Positions 45,170 through 55,469 of a stretch of DNA of 64,000 bases are shown here, piece after piece. Position 1 is the stretch's first letter; the number at the start of each line of letters is the position of its first letter. A model generated the notes under the pieces. It saw nothing but the letters and a program-made list of their open reading frames with translations. It was not told where the DNA came from and did not search any database. Made by a program: the position numbers and the translations under genes. Origin of the DNA: Neoceratodus forsteri (taxonomy: Eukaryota; Chordata; Ceratodontiformes; Ceratodontidae); NCBI GenBank assembly GCA_016271365.2, contig CM028136.1:466114001-466178000 (forward strand), read 5' to 3'.

Positions 45170-45270
45170 GGTCAGAATACAACAGACTCCATTAGAAAAA
45201 ACATTACTAAGGTGAGTAATTTTTCTTTCAAACAACATGAAGTCTTGCTGTATTCTGGACATATGCAGAC
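45170..45270 (-). repeat. B3 ICR
   Basis: The plus strand reads ACTAAGGTGAGTAATTTTTC, then TTCAAACAACATGAAGTCTTG, the joined ends. Confidence 0.85.
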
Positions 45271-45305
45271 TACCAAGCAGTACCTCCACGGAGGAGGGAC
45301 AGAAC

Positions 45306-46337
45306 CTACTTTGGAAACAGGATCTGAAGTACTGCTGTGCCAAACTGAGCATCACTCCGAGCCTGGCTATCCAGAGAGTAATGCTTGGTGAAAGTATGGA
45401 CTGTTTTCCAGGTGGCTGCTTGACAAATTTCTAAGAGAGGAATATCCATGGCAGCAGCCAGGGAAGCAGCTGTACCTCTAGAGGAATGAGCCCTCAGGCC
45501 CAAGGGTGGAGTTCTACCCAGTTTTTCATAGCACAACCGTATACAAGAAACAATCCACCTGGCCACAGATCTCTAAGTGGCAGGTTTGCCCTTACCAACT
45601 TCTCCATACGTAAGGAACAACTGGAGGGATTCAAACCTGTGACCCTTGGCAAGCTCTATGTAGTAGCTAAGGGCTCTTAACATCCAAGCTGTGTATCCTC
45701 CTCTCTCCCGAGGAGGAATGGTCAGTGAAGAAAACAGAGAGATACACAGACTGGTTGAGGTGGAAATCTTAAACCACTTCAGGTAAGAACTTTCTGTTAG
45801 TTCTAAGGACCACTTTATCTCTATGGAAAGAGATGAAATCAGATTCCACTGACAGGGCTTGCAATTCACTGATACGCCTGGCAGAAGTAATGGCTACCAA
45901 AAACACAGTTTTCCAAGTCAAGTACTTAAGCTCTGCTGAGGACAAAGGCTCAAAGGGAGGTTGCATACGCTGAGCAATGCAAACATTAAGGTCCCAAGCA
46001 GGAGCAGGATCCCTAAAAGCGGGATTGGTGTGAAGCAATCCCTTGAAAAGCTTACAAAATACAGAATGGGATGATCGAGAAGAAGGCTTGCCTACTGACC
46101 AGAAAGCAGAAACAGCTGCCAAGTGTACTTTAAGGGTAGCTGGTCTGAGGCCTAGGCCACTGAGATGGACCATATAGTCCAGAACCGTAGGCAATTCAGC
46201 AGAGTCTGGAAAAATATTCTTCTTAGAACACCAAATGCTGAATCTTTTCCATTTGGAGTTGTAAGTCTTCCTGGTGGAAGGCTTTCGAGAAGCCTTAAGG
46301 ATATCCAGAACCCTTCGGGAAAGATGCAGATCTGCAA
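45306..46337 (-). pseudogene. B3 tyrosine recombinase
   Basis: The frame 46194-45769 (141 codons) spans GLGLRPATLKVHLAAVSAFW, FEPLSSAELKYLTWKTVFLV, ARRISELQALSVESDFISFH (the first catalytic Arg box) and RTNRKFLPEVV. The frame 45869-45573 continues, and 45566-45306 has LRAHSSRGTAASLAAAMD and WKTVHTFTKHYSLDSQARSD with the catalytic Tyr. In the His-x-x-Arg box Thr is replaced by Ser (HSSRG), leaving His and Arg intact. This is the best place in the window to see the whole active site. Confidence 0.8.
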
Positions 46338-46346
46338 ACTAACTCT

Positions 46347-47213
46347 TCAAGAGCCATGCCTTGAGATTGAGACTGAAGATTGGGGTATCAAATCCTCCCC
46401 TGAGAGGATGTCAACATGTTGTAATTCCTGGGAAGAGACAGGGGAAGGTGGACTGCTAGGGACAGCAACAGGGCGTACCAGGGCTGTCTGGCCCAGTCTG
46501 GAGCAATCAGAATCACTTTGCATGGTTGTGACCTTATCTTGACTAACACTTTGAACAGGAGGTGGGGAAGCATACAGAAATTTCCCTTCCCAGTTCAGAA
46601 TCAGATCATTTAGTGGGGCTGAGTCCAAGACTGGGGATCTGCAACAAAAGAGAGGAAGTCGGTGATTGTCTGGGGCTGCAAAAAGATCCATCTCTGGTGT
46701 GCCCCATCTCGAGAAAATCACTTTCAAAACTAGAGGATCTAGGGCCCATTCATGATGGCCCTGGGACAGTCTGCTAAGTGCATCTGCTAGGACATTGTCC
46801 TTCCCTGGGAGGTGAACTGCTATCAGAGAGGTTTGCAGGGAATAGGCCAGGGACCACAACTTCATTGCTTCTGTGCACAAGGCCGTAGACAGAGTGCCTC
46901 CTTGCTTGTTGATGTACCACATGGTGGTGGTGGTGTCTGTTCTGACCTGAACCACCTTGTTCTGTACAGATCTGGAAAAAGCTTGCAGTGCCAGAAACAC
47001 TGCTCTGAGTTCCATGAGACTGATGTGAAGCAGAGATTCCTGAGGTGACCATAGTCCTTGGGTGGTAAGATCCCCCAAATGGGCTCCCCAGCCCAGCAGG
47101 GAAGCATCTGTGGTGAGTATCACTGAATGAGACTGAGTGACAAATGAAACTCCTTGTCTCAAATTGTCCTGATCCTGCCACCACTGCAAAGCTTGGATTA
47201 GGGTTCGAGTCAC
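46347..47213 (-). pseudogene. B3 RNase H and linker
   Basis: A 288-codon frame covers RNase H completely: LTTDASLLGWGAHLGDL (Asp), LMELRAVFLALQAFSRS (Glu), VQVRTDTTTTMWYINKQGG (Asp, where the usual Asn after it is Thr), GKDNVLADALSRLSQGHHEW. It then runs through the linker, with FSRWGTPEMDLFAAPDNHRL and a FLYASPPPV...ALVRPVAVPSSP segment. This linker is where some DIRS elements carry an adenine-methyltransferase-like domain; I cannot confirm one here. Confidence 0.8.
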
Positions 47214-47237
47214 TGGGATTAGTTTGGTAAGGGAATC

Positions 47238-48006
47238 CTATCTTTGGGACCAAAAGGCTCTTGAGTGTAACTGAATGTCCCTCATCTGGAATCTTGCCCC
47301 TTGGACCACTGCTGTGGAAGCTGCCATGTGGCCCAGAAGCTGAAGGAAATGCCTTGCTGGTCGAGACACCTGAAGGGTGAATGAAGAGGCCAGTTCCATA
47401 TGGTTCCTTGCCTTTTCCAGGGGAAGGAAGGCTCTTGCCTTTACTGTATCCAGTTCTGCACCTATGAAGGTGAGGCGCTGTACTGGTTCGAGAACTGACT
47501 TCGGAAGGTTGAGAAGGAATCCTAAGGAAGTGAGCACTTGCTGGGTCACTTGCAGATGTGACTTGACTTGGTCTGGAGACTGACCTACTATGAGCCAGTC
47601 GTCCAAGTATGGGAAGATGGAGATCTTTTTTCTTCTTAGAAAAGCAACAACTACTGCCAGGCACTTTGTGAAAACCCTTGGGGCTGATGTTAGGCCAAAG
47701 GGTATTGCTCTGAACTGATAGTGGCCTGAGTGCAACTCGAACCTGAAGTACTTTCTGTGGGAGCACCTGATGGGAATATGAAAGTAGGCAACTTTGAGGT
47801 CCAGGGAGGCTAGCCAGTCCCCTGGCCTTAGAGAGGGAAGGATAATTCACAGAGTTACCATTTTGAACTTTGCCTTTAAAAGGTGTTTTTTTTTTTTTTT
47901 AGATATCAGAGGTCCAGGATGGGCCGCCATTCTCCTGTCTTTTTGGGGTTTAGGAAGTACCTGGAGTACAATCCTTTGCCTTTGTAGGTGGGAACCCTCT
48001 CTATAG
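47238..48006 (-). pseudogene. B3 reverse transcriptase
   Basis: The frame 47735-47238 has the palm: YQFRAIPFGLTSAPRVFTKC, IFPYLDDWLIVGQSPDQVKS and FIGAELDT with intact catalytic Asp. The fingers lie upstream at 47740-48000 in shifted frames, around a T-run at 47887-47900 that probably caused one frameshift. Confidence 0.75.
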
Positions 48007-48287
48007 GTCTGAGAGCTAGGAGAGAAGAAACCTCTGCCTCTACGGCAAGAGTCTCAGAGATTTGCAGGTGAAAAGGATCTTGTTCTCATCTAGGGAAATT
48101 TTTTGAAGCCGAGAACCAATCCCTGGCTTACTACTTCCAGGACCCGCTTGTCTGATGTAAGAGACTTCCAGACCTGGACAAAGTAAGCCAGCCTGCCCTC
48201 TACTGGTATGGGAGAATCAGCCCGGGTAGACCCATCAGGGTGTCTGCTTGGCAGGGGCTTTAGGCTGAGGGGTGGATGTAGGCCTGC

Positions 48288-49800
48288 TCATCCCCCTTCT
48301 GCCTCTCCCTCTAAAGAACCCCCTCTGTGAAAAGGAAGAAGAGGAGGCCTCAGCTTGGTAAAAGGCCTTTGGAAAGGCCTGCCCCTGCCCCTGGACTGCT
48401 GCCTTTGAGGAGTTGCTTGCCTTTCTTTGGCCTGAGCACTCCTGTAAGTGGTCCTGTACTCATCCATCTTTTCATGTAGTTCTGTCTGCTCCCCAAACAG
48501 AGAATAACCAATTACGGAAAATCCATGGCCTAGCGTTGGGTATCCTGTGAGAGCTAGTACATCTGAGCCAAGCCATCCTCCGAAGAGCCACAGATGTAGC
48601 CATGACTCTTGATGAAACATCATTGCAGTCCACAGCAGCATGAAACTGTACTTTCGATGCCTCAATCCCATCTGCAGCCACCTGCTCCAGCTCCTTGACA
48701 AGCTGGTCAGGGGCCTGTTTAGCCAGAGCCAGCACAGTGTCCCACCTGGACTTCTGGTATCTAGCTGTATAGGCCACATAGTTAGCCTGCTTAAGTCCCA
48801 AAGATGCTGCCATGTATTGTTTCTTTACCATGGCATCAATCTTCCTGGAGTCTTTGTCTGAGGGGTGTGATGCCAAGGGAATATTTGCCTTACCACAGGC
48901 AGCAGCCTGCACGACCCCAACCTGGCCGCATTGCTGGAAATGGAACTCTGTGTCTGAGCCTGAGAGAGTGTACCTCTTGTCCATTCGTCTGTCCACAGGA
49001 GGTACAGAATTAGGAGACTTAAGAATTTTATGTATCTGTTTCCCAAAGGATTTGTGGAGGGGAATAGACAGTCTCCTGGACTCTGGGATGTCCACCATCT
49101 CAACATAATCAGGCTCTTCCTGATCCTCTACTGCTTCCTCCACAGGAAGCTGGAGGGTCTCAGCCACTTTTTTGTAAAACATATAGTGAGAAGGGGACTC
49201 AGAAAGCCTAGGAGGAGAAACACCTGAAGGTCTGTCTGGGAAGATGTCCGGATCAATAGGCACATCCAGACTTTCATAATCACCATAATCATCCTCATAC
49301 TCTCCCTCTTCCTCCTCCAGTTCATAAAATTCTTCCAATGTATAATCCGGAACTGGGGGAACCGACCGAACCGAGCCCCTGCCAGATGGTGCCGGTTCGG
49401 TCGGAACTGAACTAAGCGACTGCACAATCCTTATCGCCTTGGCTATCTCATCGGCGGTCGGAGTATGAATTTCTGGGTCGAACCGGACTATTTATCTTTC
49501 TTTTTCTTTTCACGGAACCGACTCCTCAGAATCAGCTCTCCTTTTCTGAAGAAGTATCGCCCTGGTCAGAGGGCACTCCTCCTGGGTCGGTCGCAACCGA
49601 ACGGGCTGGCCATCGGTCAGCGGACTCTAGGCCTCCTTTCCTCAGTCTACCTAATCTCTTTCCAGGGTAGATTTGGGAATTCTTGCAAATCTGGCAGTCT
49701 GAAATCGAGGTGGTCAAACCCCAAACAACAACATAGGTGGTGGGGATCAGCCTTGGCAAAGACTTCCCCACACACTGCAGTGTTGAAACCCAGTGGCCCG
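48288..49800 (-). pseudogene. B3 gag
   Basis: The frame 49425-48472 (317 codons) gives the acidic stretch (FYELEEEEGEYEDDYGDYES), then LSESPSHYMFYKKVAETLQL, RMDKRYTLSGSDTEFHFQQC, HPSDKDSRKIDAMVKKQYMA and ALRRMAWLRCTSSHRIPNAR. The Cys/His cluster at 49800-49530 is broken: 49771-49532 keeps only parts (SDCQIC). The basic RGRGRPFQRP tail is in 48779-48288. Same gag as B1 and B2. Confidence 0.75.
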
Positions 49801-50199
49801 GATTTTCTTGGGTTTCTCACACATGGCCAATCCCTATCCAGAAAGTACCCTTTTTTCGCAATCCGCCAGGCAAGACTCTCCTATCGTGTTCCTGACCGTA
49901 TTTACTGGTTCGGAAAAACGAATTAAATCCGCTTTTTTAGAACCAGTACGACCGTTACCACACTCTAAATTAAGCACAAGCTTTTTTTTTACCTCAAACT
50001 GATCAGTTCAGCCAAACTGATCCACAATTTTCAAGTTCCACACAGAAACAACAAAAAACCTATCTAGTACTCACGGTACCACAGACAGAGACTTGAACAG
50101 ACTAAGCAGTAACAGCACTTCAGTAGAAACCGACACCGAAAACCGACACTTCAACAGACTTTTTGAACCGAGCAGCAGGAGGAATCTCTGGAGCGACTG

Positions 50200-50385
50200 T
50201 TCAGTGAGGCGGAGTAAAGAATCTGATGGTTGCAGTTTAAACAGCAGCAGCCAGGGGCTTCAACCGAGCTTGTGGTGAACATTCCATGCTGGCCATGGAA
50301 AGTTTAACTCTTTGTTCTCCGGGGCAGTTGAAAGACAGGACCTAACTTCATATGTCAGAATACAGCAAGACTTCATGTTGTTTGA
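50200..50385 (-). repeat. B3 5' inverted terminal repeat
   Basis: Inverted match of 44741-44945; stem TTCCATG/CATGGAA near 50283. Confidence 0.85.
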
Positions 50386-50734
50386 AGGATGGGCATAAAG
50401 GACTGCTCTGAGTTAGAGCACATTTATGTGCAGATTTTGTTCTAACCGGGACCAGTTGCCCTGAGTCCTGTAAGACCCAAGATGGGCTCCCCAGGCCTCT
50501 CATTAAGCATCTGTCGTCAACATCTGGGAGGGGGGGGGGTTCGATGTTGAAGTGAACTCCCCAGCAAAGGTTCTCTTGTACCATCCACCATTGCAAATCC
50601 CTGATCATGGGATCGGAAATTAGTACCTTTTGGTCTAGGTCGTCCAGTGTTTGGTCCCATTGAGACCGAAGTGTCCACTGAGAAATCCTCATGTGGAGCC
50701 GAACGCGTGGGACTGTCGGAATGGCAGCCGCCAT
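50386..50734 (-). pseudogene. D RNase H N-terminal part
   Basis: The frame 50734-50348 has VPRVRLHMRISQWTLRSQWD and IRDLQWWMVQENLCWGVHF, matching D' upstream of RNase H, followed by RGLGSPSWVLQDSGQLVPVR, the first RNase H segment in shifted frame. The first catalytic Asp region (LPDVDDRCL) is degraded. It stops at the B3 insertion. Confidence 0.65.
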
Positions 50735-50798
50735 TAGCCCACAGAGGACTGACCTGGCTCCGACCCTTCTGTGACTGAACAGGAGGCGTGCTCAAGTC

Positions 50799-51762
50799 TT
50801 AAGGGTGTCCGCCCTGTCCTGAGGCGGAAAGTCTTTGCCAATGGTCGTGTCTAGAATCGTCCCTATGAATTGGGAGGCACTGACAAGGGATTAAATGGGA
50901 CTTTGCCTGGCTGATGGTAATACCCAAGCTGGTGAAAACCTGTTGGGTAAGGGACAGAGAGTGTAGGAGTTCCTCCCTGGACAGGGCCACTAGGAGCCAA
51001 TCGTCCAGGTACGGGAATATCTGAACTCCCTGGGTACGCAGGTGGGCCACCACCAGAACCAGGCATTTGGTAAATACTTGGGTGGCCGAGGAAAGACCAA
51101 ATGGGAGGGCCTTGAATTGGTAGCTGTCCCCCTGAACGCAAAATCGAAGGAATTTGCGGTGGGAAGGGCATATGGGCATATGTAGGTAAGCATCCTGCAT
51201 GTCCAAAGCGCACAGCTACAATCCCAGCTGAAGAAGAGGCAAAAGGCCCTGCAGTGAAAACATTCTGAAGCGTTTGTACTCCACGAATATGTTCAGGGAA
51301 TGGAGGTCTAAAACAGGCCTCACGTTTCCAGTCTTCTTTGGAACTAGAAAGATACAGCAATAGTAACCTGTCCCCCAAAGGTGGTTGGGAACTGGTTCTA
51401 TCGCCGCCTTCGAGAGAGGGGAGGTAATTTCTTCTAGGACCAGAGGAAGATGTTCCGGGGAGTAAGAAGACTTTGGGGGGTGGTCTTCAGGGTGGTTTCT
51501 GTAGAAACTCTATTGAGTGTCCTGCTGCAATCAACTGCAGCACCCAAGCATCCGACGTTATCCTCTCCCAACCCAGTAGATGGAAGGAGAATCTCCCTCC
51601 TACCAGTTCCTCTGGGACCTCCAGAGGCAGTGGGAAAGGCGAGGAGTCGGGAGGTCTGGGGCAGCCCAGCAGCCAAGACTCCCACGGCTTTTTTGGTAGG
51701 GAAAGTCTTGGTTGCTGGAGGGGCCCCCCAAGCCCTGTAGTTTTGGTTTTTGTCTGTTGCAT
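50799..51762 (-). pseudogene. D reverse transcriptase
   Basis: The frame 51206-50799 has MDMQDAYLHMPICPSHRKFL, YQFKALPFGLSSATQVFTKC and FPYLDDWLLVALSREEL with both catalytic Asp. The fingers are at 51378-51210 in shifted frame. The frame 51762-51434 is the region between gag and RT. The first palm Asp falls in the MDMQDAYLHM motif. Confidence 0.75.
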
Positions 51763-52915
51763 CTACGAAAAGGATGCCGCCGCTGCCCCCAATGGGATCT
51801 GTACAAAGAGTCTACGGACTTGAGTGCAATGCCCTTCTCTTGCAGGTTGGTAATGATGTTCTTGACATCACCGCCGAACAGCACCAAACCCCTAAAGGGG
51901 AGCATCCTGAATAGCGGATTGCACTTCAGGGACCAAACCTGATACACGGAGCCAGGCATGACATCGAAGGCATACGGCGAAAGCAGAGCTCCATCCAGCT
52001 ACGTCCACTGCGTACTAAGTGGCACAAAGCATGTGCCGACTGGCCGAATGAGCAGAACAGACAAGATTCACCACTTCCTGTTTTATTTGGGACTCAGAAA
52101 GGGAGTCTCACTTTGATTCCACCTGACTAAGGATGGTCTTCTGGTAATCCCCCATATGTGCTACATAATTCAGGGCCCTAATACCCAAGCTAAAAGATGC
52201 GTAGATCATCTTCCCATATTGGTCCAGAAGCCAAGACTCCTTGTCAGGCGGAGACCAGTTGAGATGTTTAGGATTAGCGGAGCGGCCATGAGCAGTGCTA
52301 ATCACGACACAGTCCGCTTTGGGGTGTAGGTTCAAGAAATCTACTCCCTCGGGAGCCTGATACAGCCGATCTGCCTTCCTCGGAAGGGGGGGGCCAACGC
52401 GGAAGTTTGTTTCCAAATAGTGGAAACAAGATCCGCGTGAGGCTCTATCCAGGGTGAAATCAATGTAGGAGTGGTCTCGGGCAGATCCAAGTGGGTAGCG
52501 AGCTTTTTACGCTGTGGATCTGGCTCCTGAGATTGCCACTGATGAACTTCCTGGATCTTTCTCAGTAGCTCCAGAAAAGAAGGATCCTGCGGAGGAGACT
52601 TTGAAGGGGTCCTTGGCCTAGGTCAGTCTGGAGTATGAGGCTCGTCATCCGGGTCAGAGCATCCTCTGAGTCAGAGGTCTCTGATGAAGAAGAGGAAGAC
52701 CTCCTCTAGTGGGGAGGGACGGTCCCTTTGGGAAGCTCTCTGAACATGTATCCCCCACGGCCCGAGGGTTCACCTCTTGTGTCGGGTAATGGGGAGGAGT
52801 CTTCCGTCTCTGGACAGGGGAACCTGGAAGGGTCCGCGTCAGTGAGACAACTCTCTACCTCTCTGGTGAATTGAGCCTTGGCCTCAGCACACCAGGAGGC
52901 TAGAGTCTCCTTCAA
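51600..52915 (-). pseudogene. D gag, LAP2alpha-like body
   Basis: The frame 52416-52108 matches D' almost residue for residue (YQAPEGVDFLNLHPKADCVV, SPPDKESWLLDQYGKMIYAS, ALNYVAHMGDYQKTILSQVE). The preceding Ser/Thr-rich part lies at 52915-52706, and the C-terminal part at 51959-51600 includes LVLFGGDVKNIITNLQEKGI, also seen in D'. Confidence 0.7.
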
Positions 52916-53224
52916 ATTCGCCGGCGGTTGGGATGTGGGCGGTGGAGGAGATTGGGGGATTACAGATACTGAGGATATCTGTACACTGAATATCCATAAC
53001 CCGACGGTGGGAAGCCCGGCATCGGGTATTGAGGTGATGGGTACTACTGCATTGGGTACTGTGGCATCAGATACTGTGGCGCCGGTTAAGACGGGACCGG
53101 CTATTGAGGTGTCAGATACCCGGGGGCCAGGGGCTCTGGTGGAGCAGAGGGACCTGGCAGAGGCCCAAATGGTGGGCCAGGCAAAGGAAAGGCTGGCCCC
53201 GCGGGCATCGGGCCCAGTGTGGGA

Positions 53225-54151
53225 TCACCGTCCGGTAGGGGGACGTCGGCCGGCATCTGAGGATCCGGCGTCAGGGTGTCTGGTCCGGAAGGAGGGGACC
53301 CCGACGGCAGCGTGTCCAAGTCCTCCGTGACGACCGGGGATCAGTAGAGGAGACGCAGGGACCTCAGAGGGCAACACCAAGCGTTGTGGGGAGCCTGGGG
53401 TGTCAGACTGGTCGAGGGGGTCCGATGCAGGCTCCTTGGCCAGGCAGGCATCGGAGGAGCAGACGTCTGGCTTATCAGCCGGATCCGGGCCGGCGTCGGA
53501 GCCGACATTCGACCTATCAGATCCCTTGCTCGATAAAGGCCGCACGGGAGATGCGGCCTTATTGAAGCGAAAAGAGCAGCTGTGTGCCCCGAAGAGGAAG
53601 GGCTTACCAGCCTGTCCAGGTGGACATCGGTGAGCACCGCGTCTCGACTTAGCGGACTCACGAACCTGGGCTGCGTGACAGCTGCCTTTCCAGAAGCAGA
53701 GGCCTCCTTAACCCCAGAGGTACCCGAGGGGCCCAAGTGCAAGCCCGACAGGAGGGGAGACACCTTCTTGGACACCGCCAAGACGGTCGCTGTAGAGCAG
53801 TCCCTCAGAGGGGACGTTACCTTCAGAACCGCGACTCCAGCCGGAGTCACGGAGGCCGTGGAAGTCTAATCCCGCTCCAGGTGCTTCTTTTTATGGCCTT
53901 CGGGGAAGTGGATGCCTGCCTCAACTTTGTTAACTCCTTCTCCATGGATGCATTTTTTTCTTTAATGTATGGGCCTCCAGGGACGGCTGCCTCCTTTTTC
54001 GGGTAGCCAAATTAAATTTCTGGCACTTCTCCACAGGGTAATCCAGGCCTAGGCAGAAGAGACACAGGGAATGGCCATCCTTATGTGGCAGCTGGGCACC
54101 GCATGAATCGCGCTTGTGTTTATACGATTCGGAAGGAGTCTGTGACGACAT
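53225..54151 (-). pseudogene. D gag N-terminal part
   Basis: The frame 54151-53930 starts MSSQTPSESYKHKRDSCGAQ, then LPHKDGHSLCLFCLGLDYPV and EKC, the Cys/His cluster of the family with the last Cys followed by a Lys/Arg-rich segment. Frames 53850-53341 and 53545-53225 are Ser/Pro/Asp-rich linker. They precede the LAP2alpha-like body. Confidence 0.65.
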
Positions 54152-54349
54152 ACACAGCGTATAGAGAGAAAATATAGATATAGAAAAAAACGGTCCAAAA
54201 GTTCAAAAACTGAGCAGACTAATGACTGACAAGCGTTGAACTCTACCGCAAAGAACTTTCACAAGTCGATGGCGGGAAAGAACTGGAAGGTGGGTGTGGG
54301 GGACCGCCCCTTTATACTGATGTTGCATGATGTTGGTCACCTGATGTGG

Positions 54350-54453
54350 GGTGGTTCCCGCCAGAGTCTGCTAGCTAGAAATTTTTCCGTGGGGTCCTGA
54401 CGCCTGGAGGGTTAGTCCTATATGTCAACACCTACTGCAAGAGCCCTCTCTAA
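54350..54453 (-). repeat. D 5' inverted terminal repeat
   Basis: Starts on the minus strand at GAGAGGGCTCTTGCAGTAGG; inverted match of 42646-42800. Confidence 0.85.
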
Positions 54454-54627
54454 GTAAGATACTACAATTTCAAAATAAAGAAAAATCTGCCAGGCTTTGG
54501 TGTAGTGGCTGGGGCTTAGGCAAAGGATGCAAGTAGAATGGACGTCTTTTTCAGGAATTTGTTTGCCACAGGCACACTTTGTGGAGCAGTCAGAAGACGA
54601 GCCTGGTGGAGAAGACAATCTCGACAA
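54454..54627 (-). pseudogene. E gag start
   Basis: MSRLSSPPGSSSDCSTKCAC begins at 54627, followed by GKQIPEKDVHSTCILCLSPS and HYTKAWQ. It shows the family Cys/His pattern with the last Cys changed to Trp. The frame runs into the 5' tip of element D at 54453. The 5' terminal repeat of E lies just upstream (54830-54945). Confidence 0.6.
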
Positions 54628-54829
54628 CTGAAATACTGAAAATTCGATGTTAACTACTTAAAAGAAAGGAAAATAAAAAAATGCAGCAAGTGCAAATATT
54701 GGCAGTCGACTGTAGCTGCAGCATCTGCTAAGGTCCGCCGTGCACGGTTCAATGGCCGGAAAAGAACTCAGGAGGGTGTGGGGGACCAACCACCTTTATA
54801 GGATAGGCGGACTTCAGAGGTGGACATCA

Positions 54830-54945
54830 GCAGTGGGCGGTCCCCCGTGGTAGACTGCTAGCCAGAAAGTTTTCCTTGTGGTGCTGGCCCCTTAGTTCTA
54901 CCAGTGTTGGCCTGCTGCAAGAACATACAGATCCCAATTAAGTAA
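54830..54945 (-). repeat. E 5' terminal repeat
   Basis: The minus strand TTCTTGCAGCAGGCC and TTTCTGGCTAGCAGTC match the C and D 5' repeats. Confidence 0.65.
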
Positions 54946-55465
54946 ATCACAATAAAAGTAAAATCTGTAATCAACTTACTTGTCTGAAATATTTTGATTT
55001 ACCTGGTTGTTCCTGCAACACCTCTCCGCCATTACCGCAACTACTGCTCCCAGTGCACCCCCCGATGACACGACAGCAAGCTAAGCCACAGGGGACACTA
55101 CATGCCTATAATCACAAAGTAAATGTTAAACTCATATGTATTCTCATGCTTGTACTGCCGGTACCAATCAGCAGAGGATAGCACTTTCCTCGGCCAAACA
55201 GCATAGGCAGCACGAGCACAATAATGCGCTGTAGAAGAGTTTGACATTATGGGATTACAGGCATGTAGGTGTCACCGTGACTTAGCCAATCGTGTGTGTC
55301 AGGGGGCTGGCTGCAGGGGGTGGTGGGGCACTGGGAACAGCAGCAGCTGGTAATGGCCGGCGAAGGGCCACAGATAAAGTATTTCAGACAAATAAGTTGA
55401 TGAAAAATTTAACTTTTATTGTGATTTTTCCTAAGTGGGACCCATAGATCTTGCAGCTTTTCTCC
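54921..55465. repeat. Inverted-repeat structure: DIRS 3' end with ICR, or fold-back element
   Basis: Arms 54921-55085 and 55310-55465 pair imperfectly but over their full length (for example ACTTTTATTGTGAT on one strand in both). The right arm ends GGGACCCATAGATCTTGCAG, resembling the E 5' start, so the right arm looks like a DIRS ICR and the left arm like a 3' tip fused to the E 5' end. A stand-alone fold-back transposon is the alternative. Confidence 0.55.
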
Positions 55466-55469
55466 TAGG

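Larger units (their letters stand above)
44741..50385 (-). mobile_element. DIRS element B3
   Basis: About 5.65 kb, inserted in the RNase H gene of D. It has terminal repeats at both ends (44741-44945, 50200-50385), an ICR at about 45170-45270, and gag, RT, RNase H and recombinase. All frames carry breaks. Confidence 0.9.
42646..54453 (-). mobile_element. DIRS element D, interrupted by B3
   Basis: D is present as 42646-44740 and 50386-54453, together about 6.16 kb. It lies in the gag of element E. Inverted terminal repeats at 42646-42800 and 54350-54453 share GGCGTCAGGACC and TCTAGCTAGCAG. An ICR at about 42970-43050 fuses TTCTTACGTAACTGTACC to GAGAGGGCTCTTGCAGTAGG. B3 splits the RNase H gene, which rejoins without target-site duplication. 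Confidence 0.85.
26995..54945 (-). mobile_element. DIRS element E, split by B1 and D
   Basis: Pieces on the minus strand from 5' to 3' are 54945-54454 (5' repeat, gag start), 42645-40165 (gag) and 28854-27023 (RT, RNase H). The gaps are filled by D (carrying B3) and by B1 (carrying B2). The E pieces sum to about 4.8 kb. The recombinase and 3' end are lost at the D' junction. Assignment of the three pieces to one copy rests on order, orientation and complementary content, and on the missing parts of each being found in the next. Confidence 0.55.

Noticed and set aside
28855..50385. Endogenous retrovirus or LTR retrotransposon
   Set aside because: There are no LTRs, no aspartic protease and no DDE integrase. 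The recombinase motifs and inverted repeats identify DIRS-type elements.
42646..54453. Target-site duplications at DIRS insertions
   Set aside because: I looked at the B1, B2, B3 and D junctions and saw none, as expected for tyrosine-recombinase integration.
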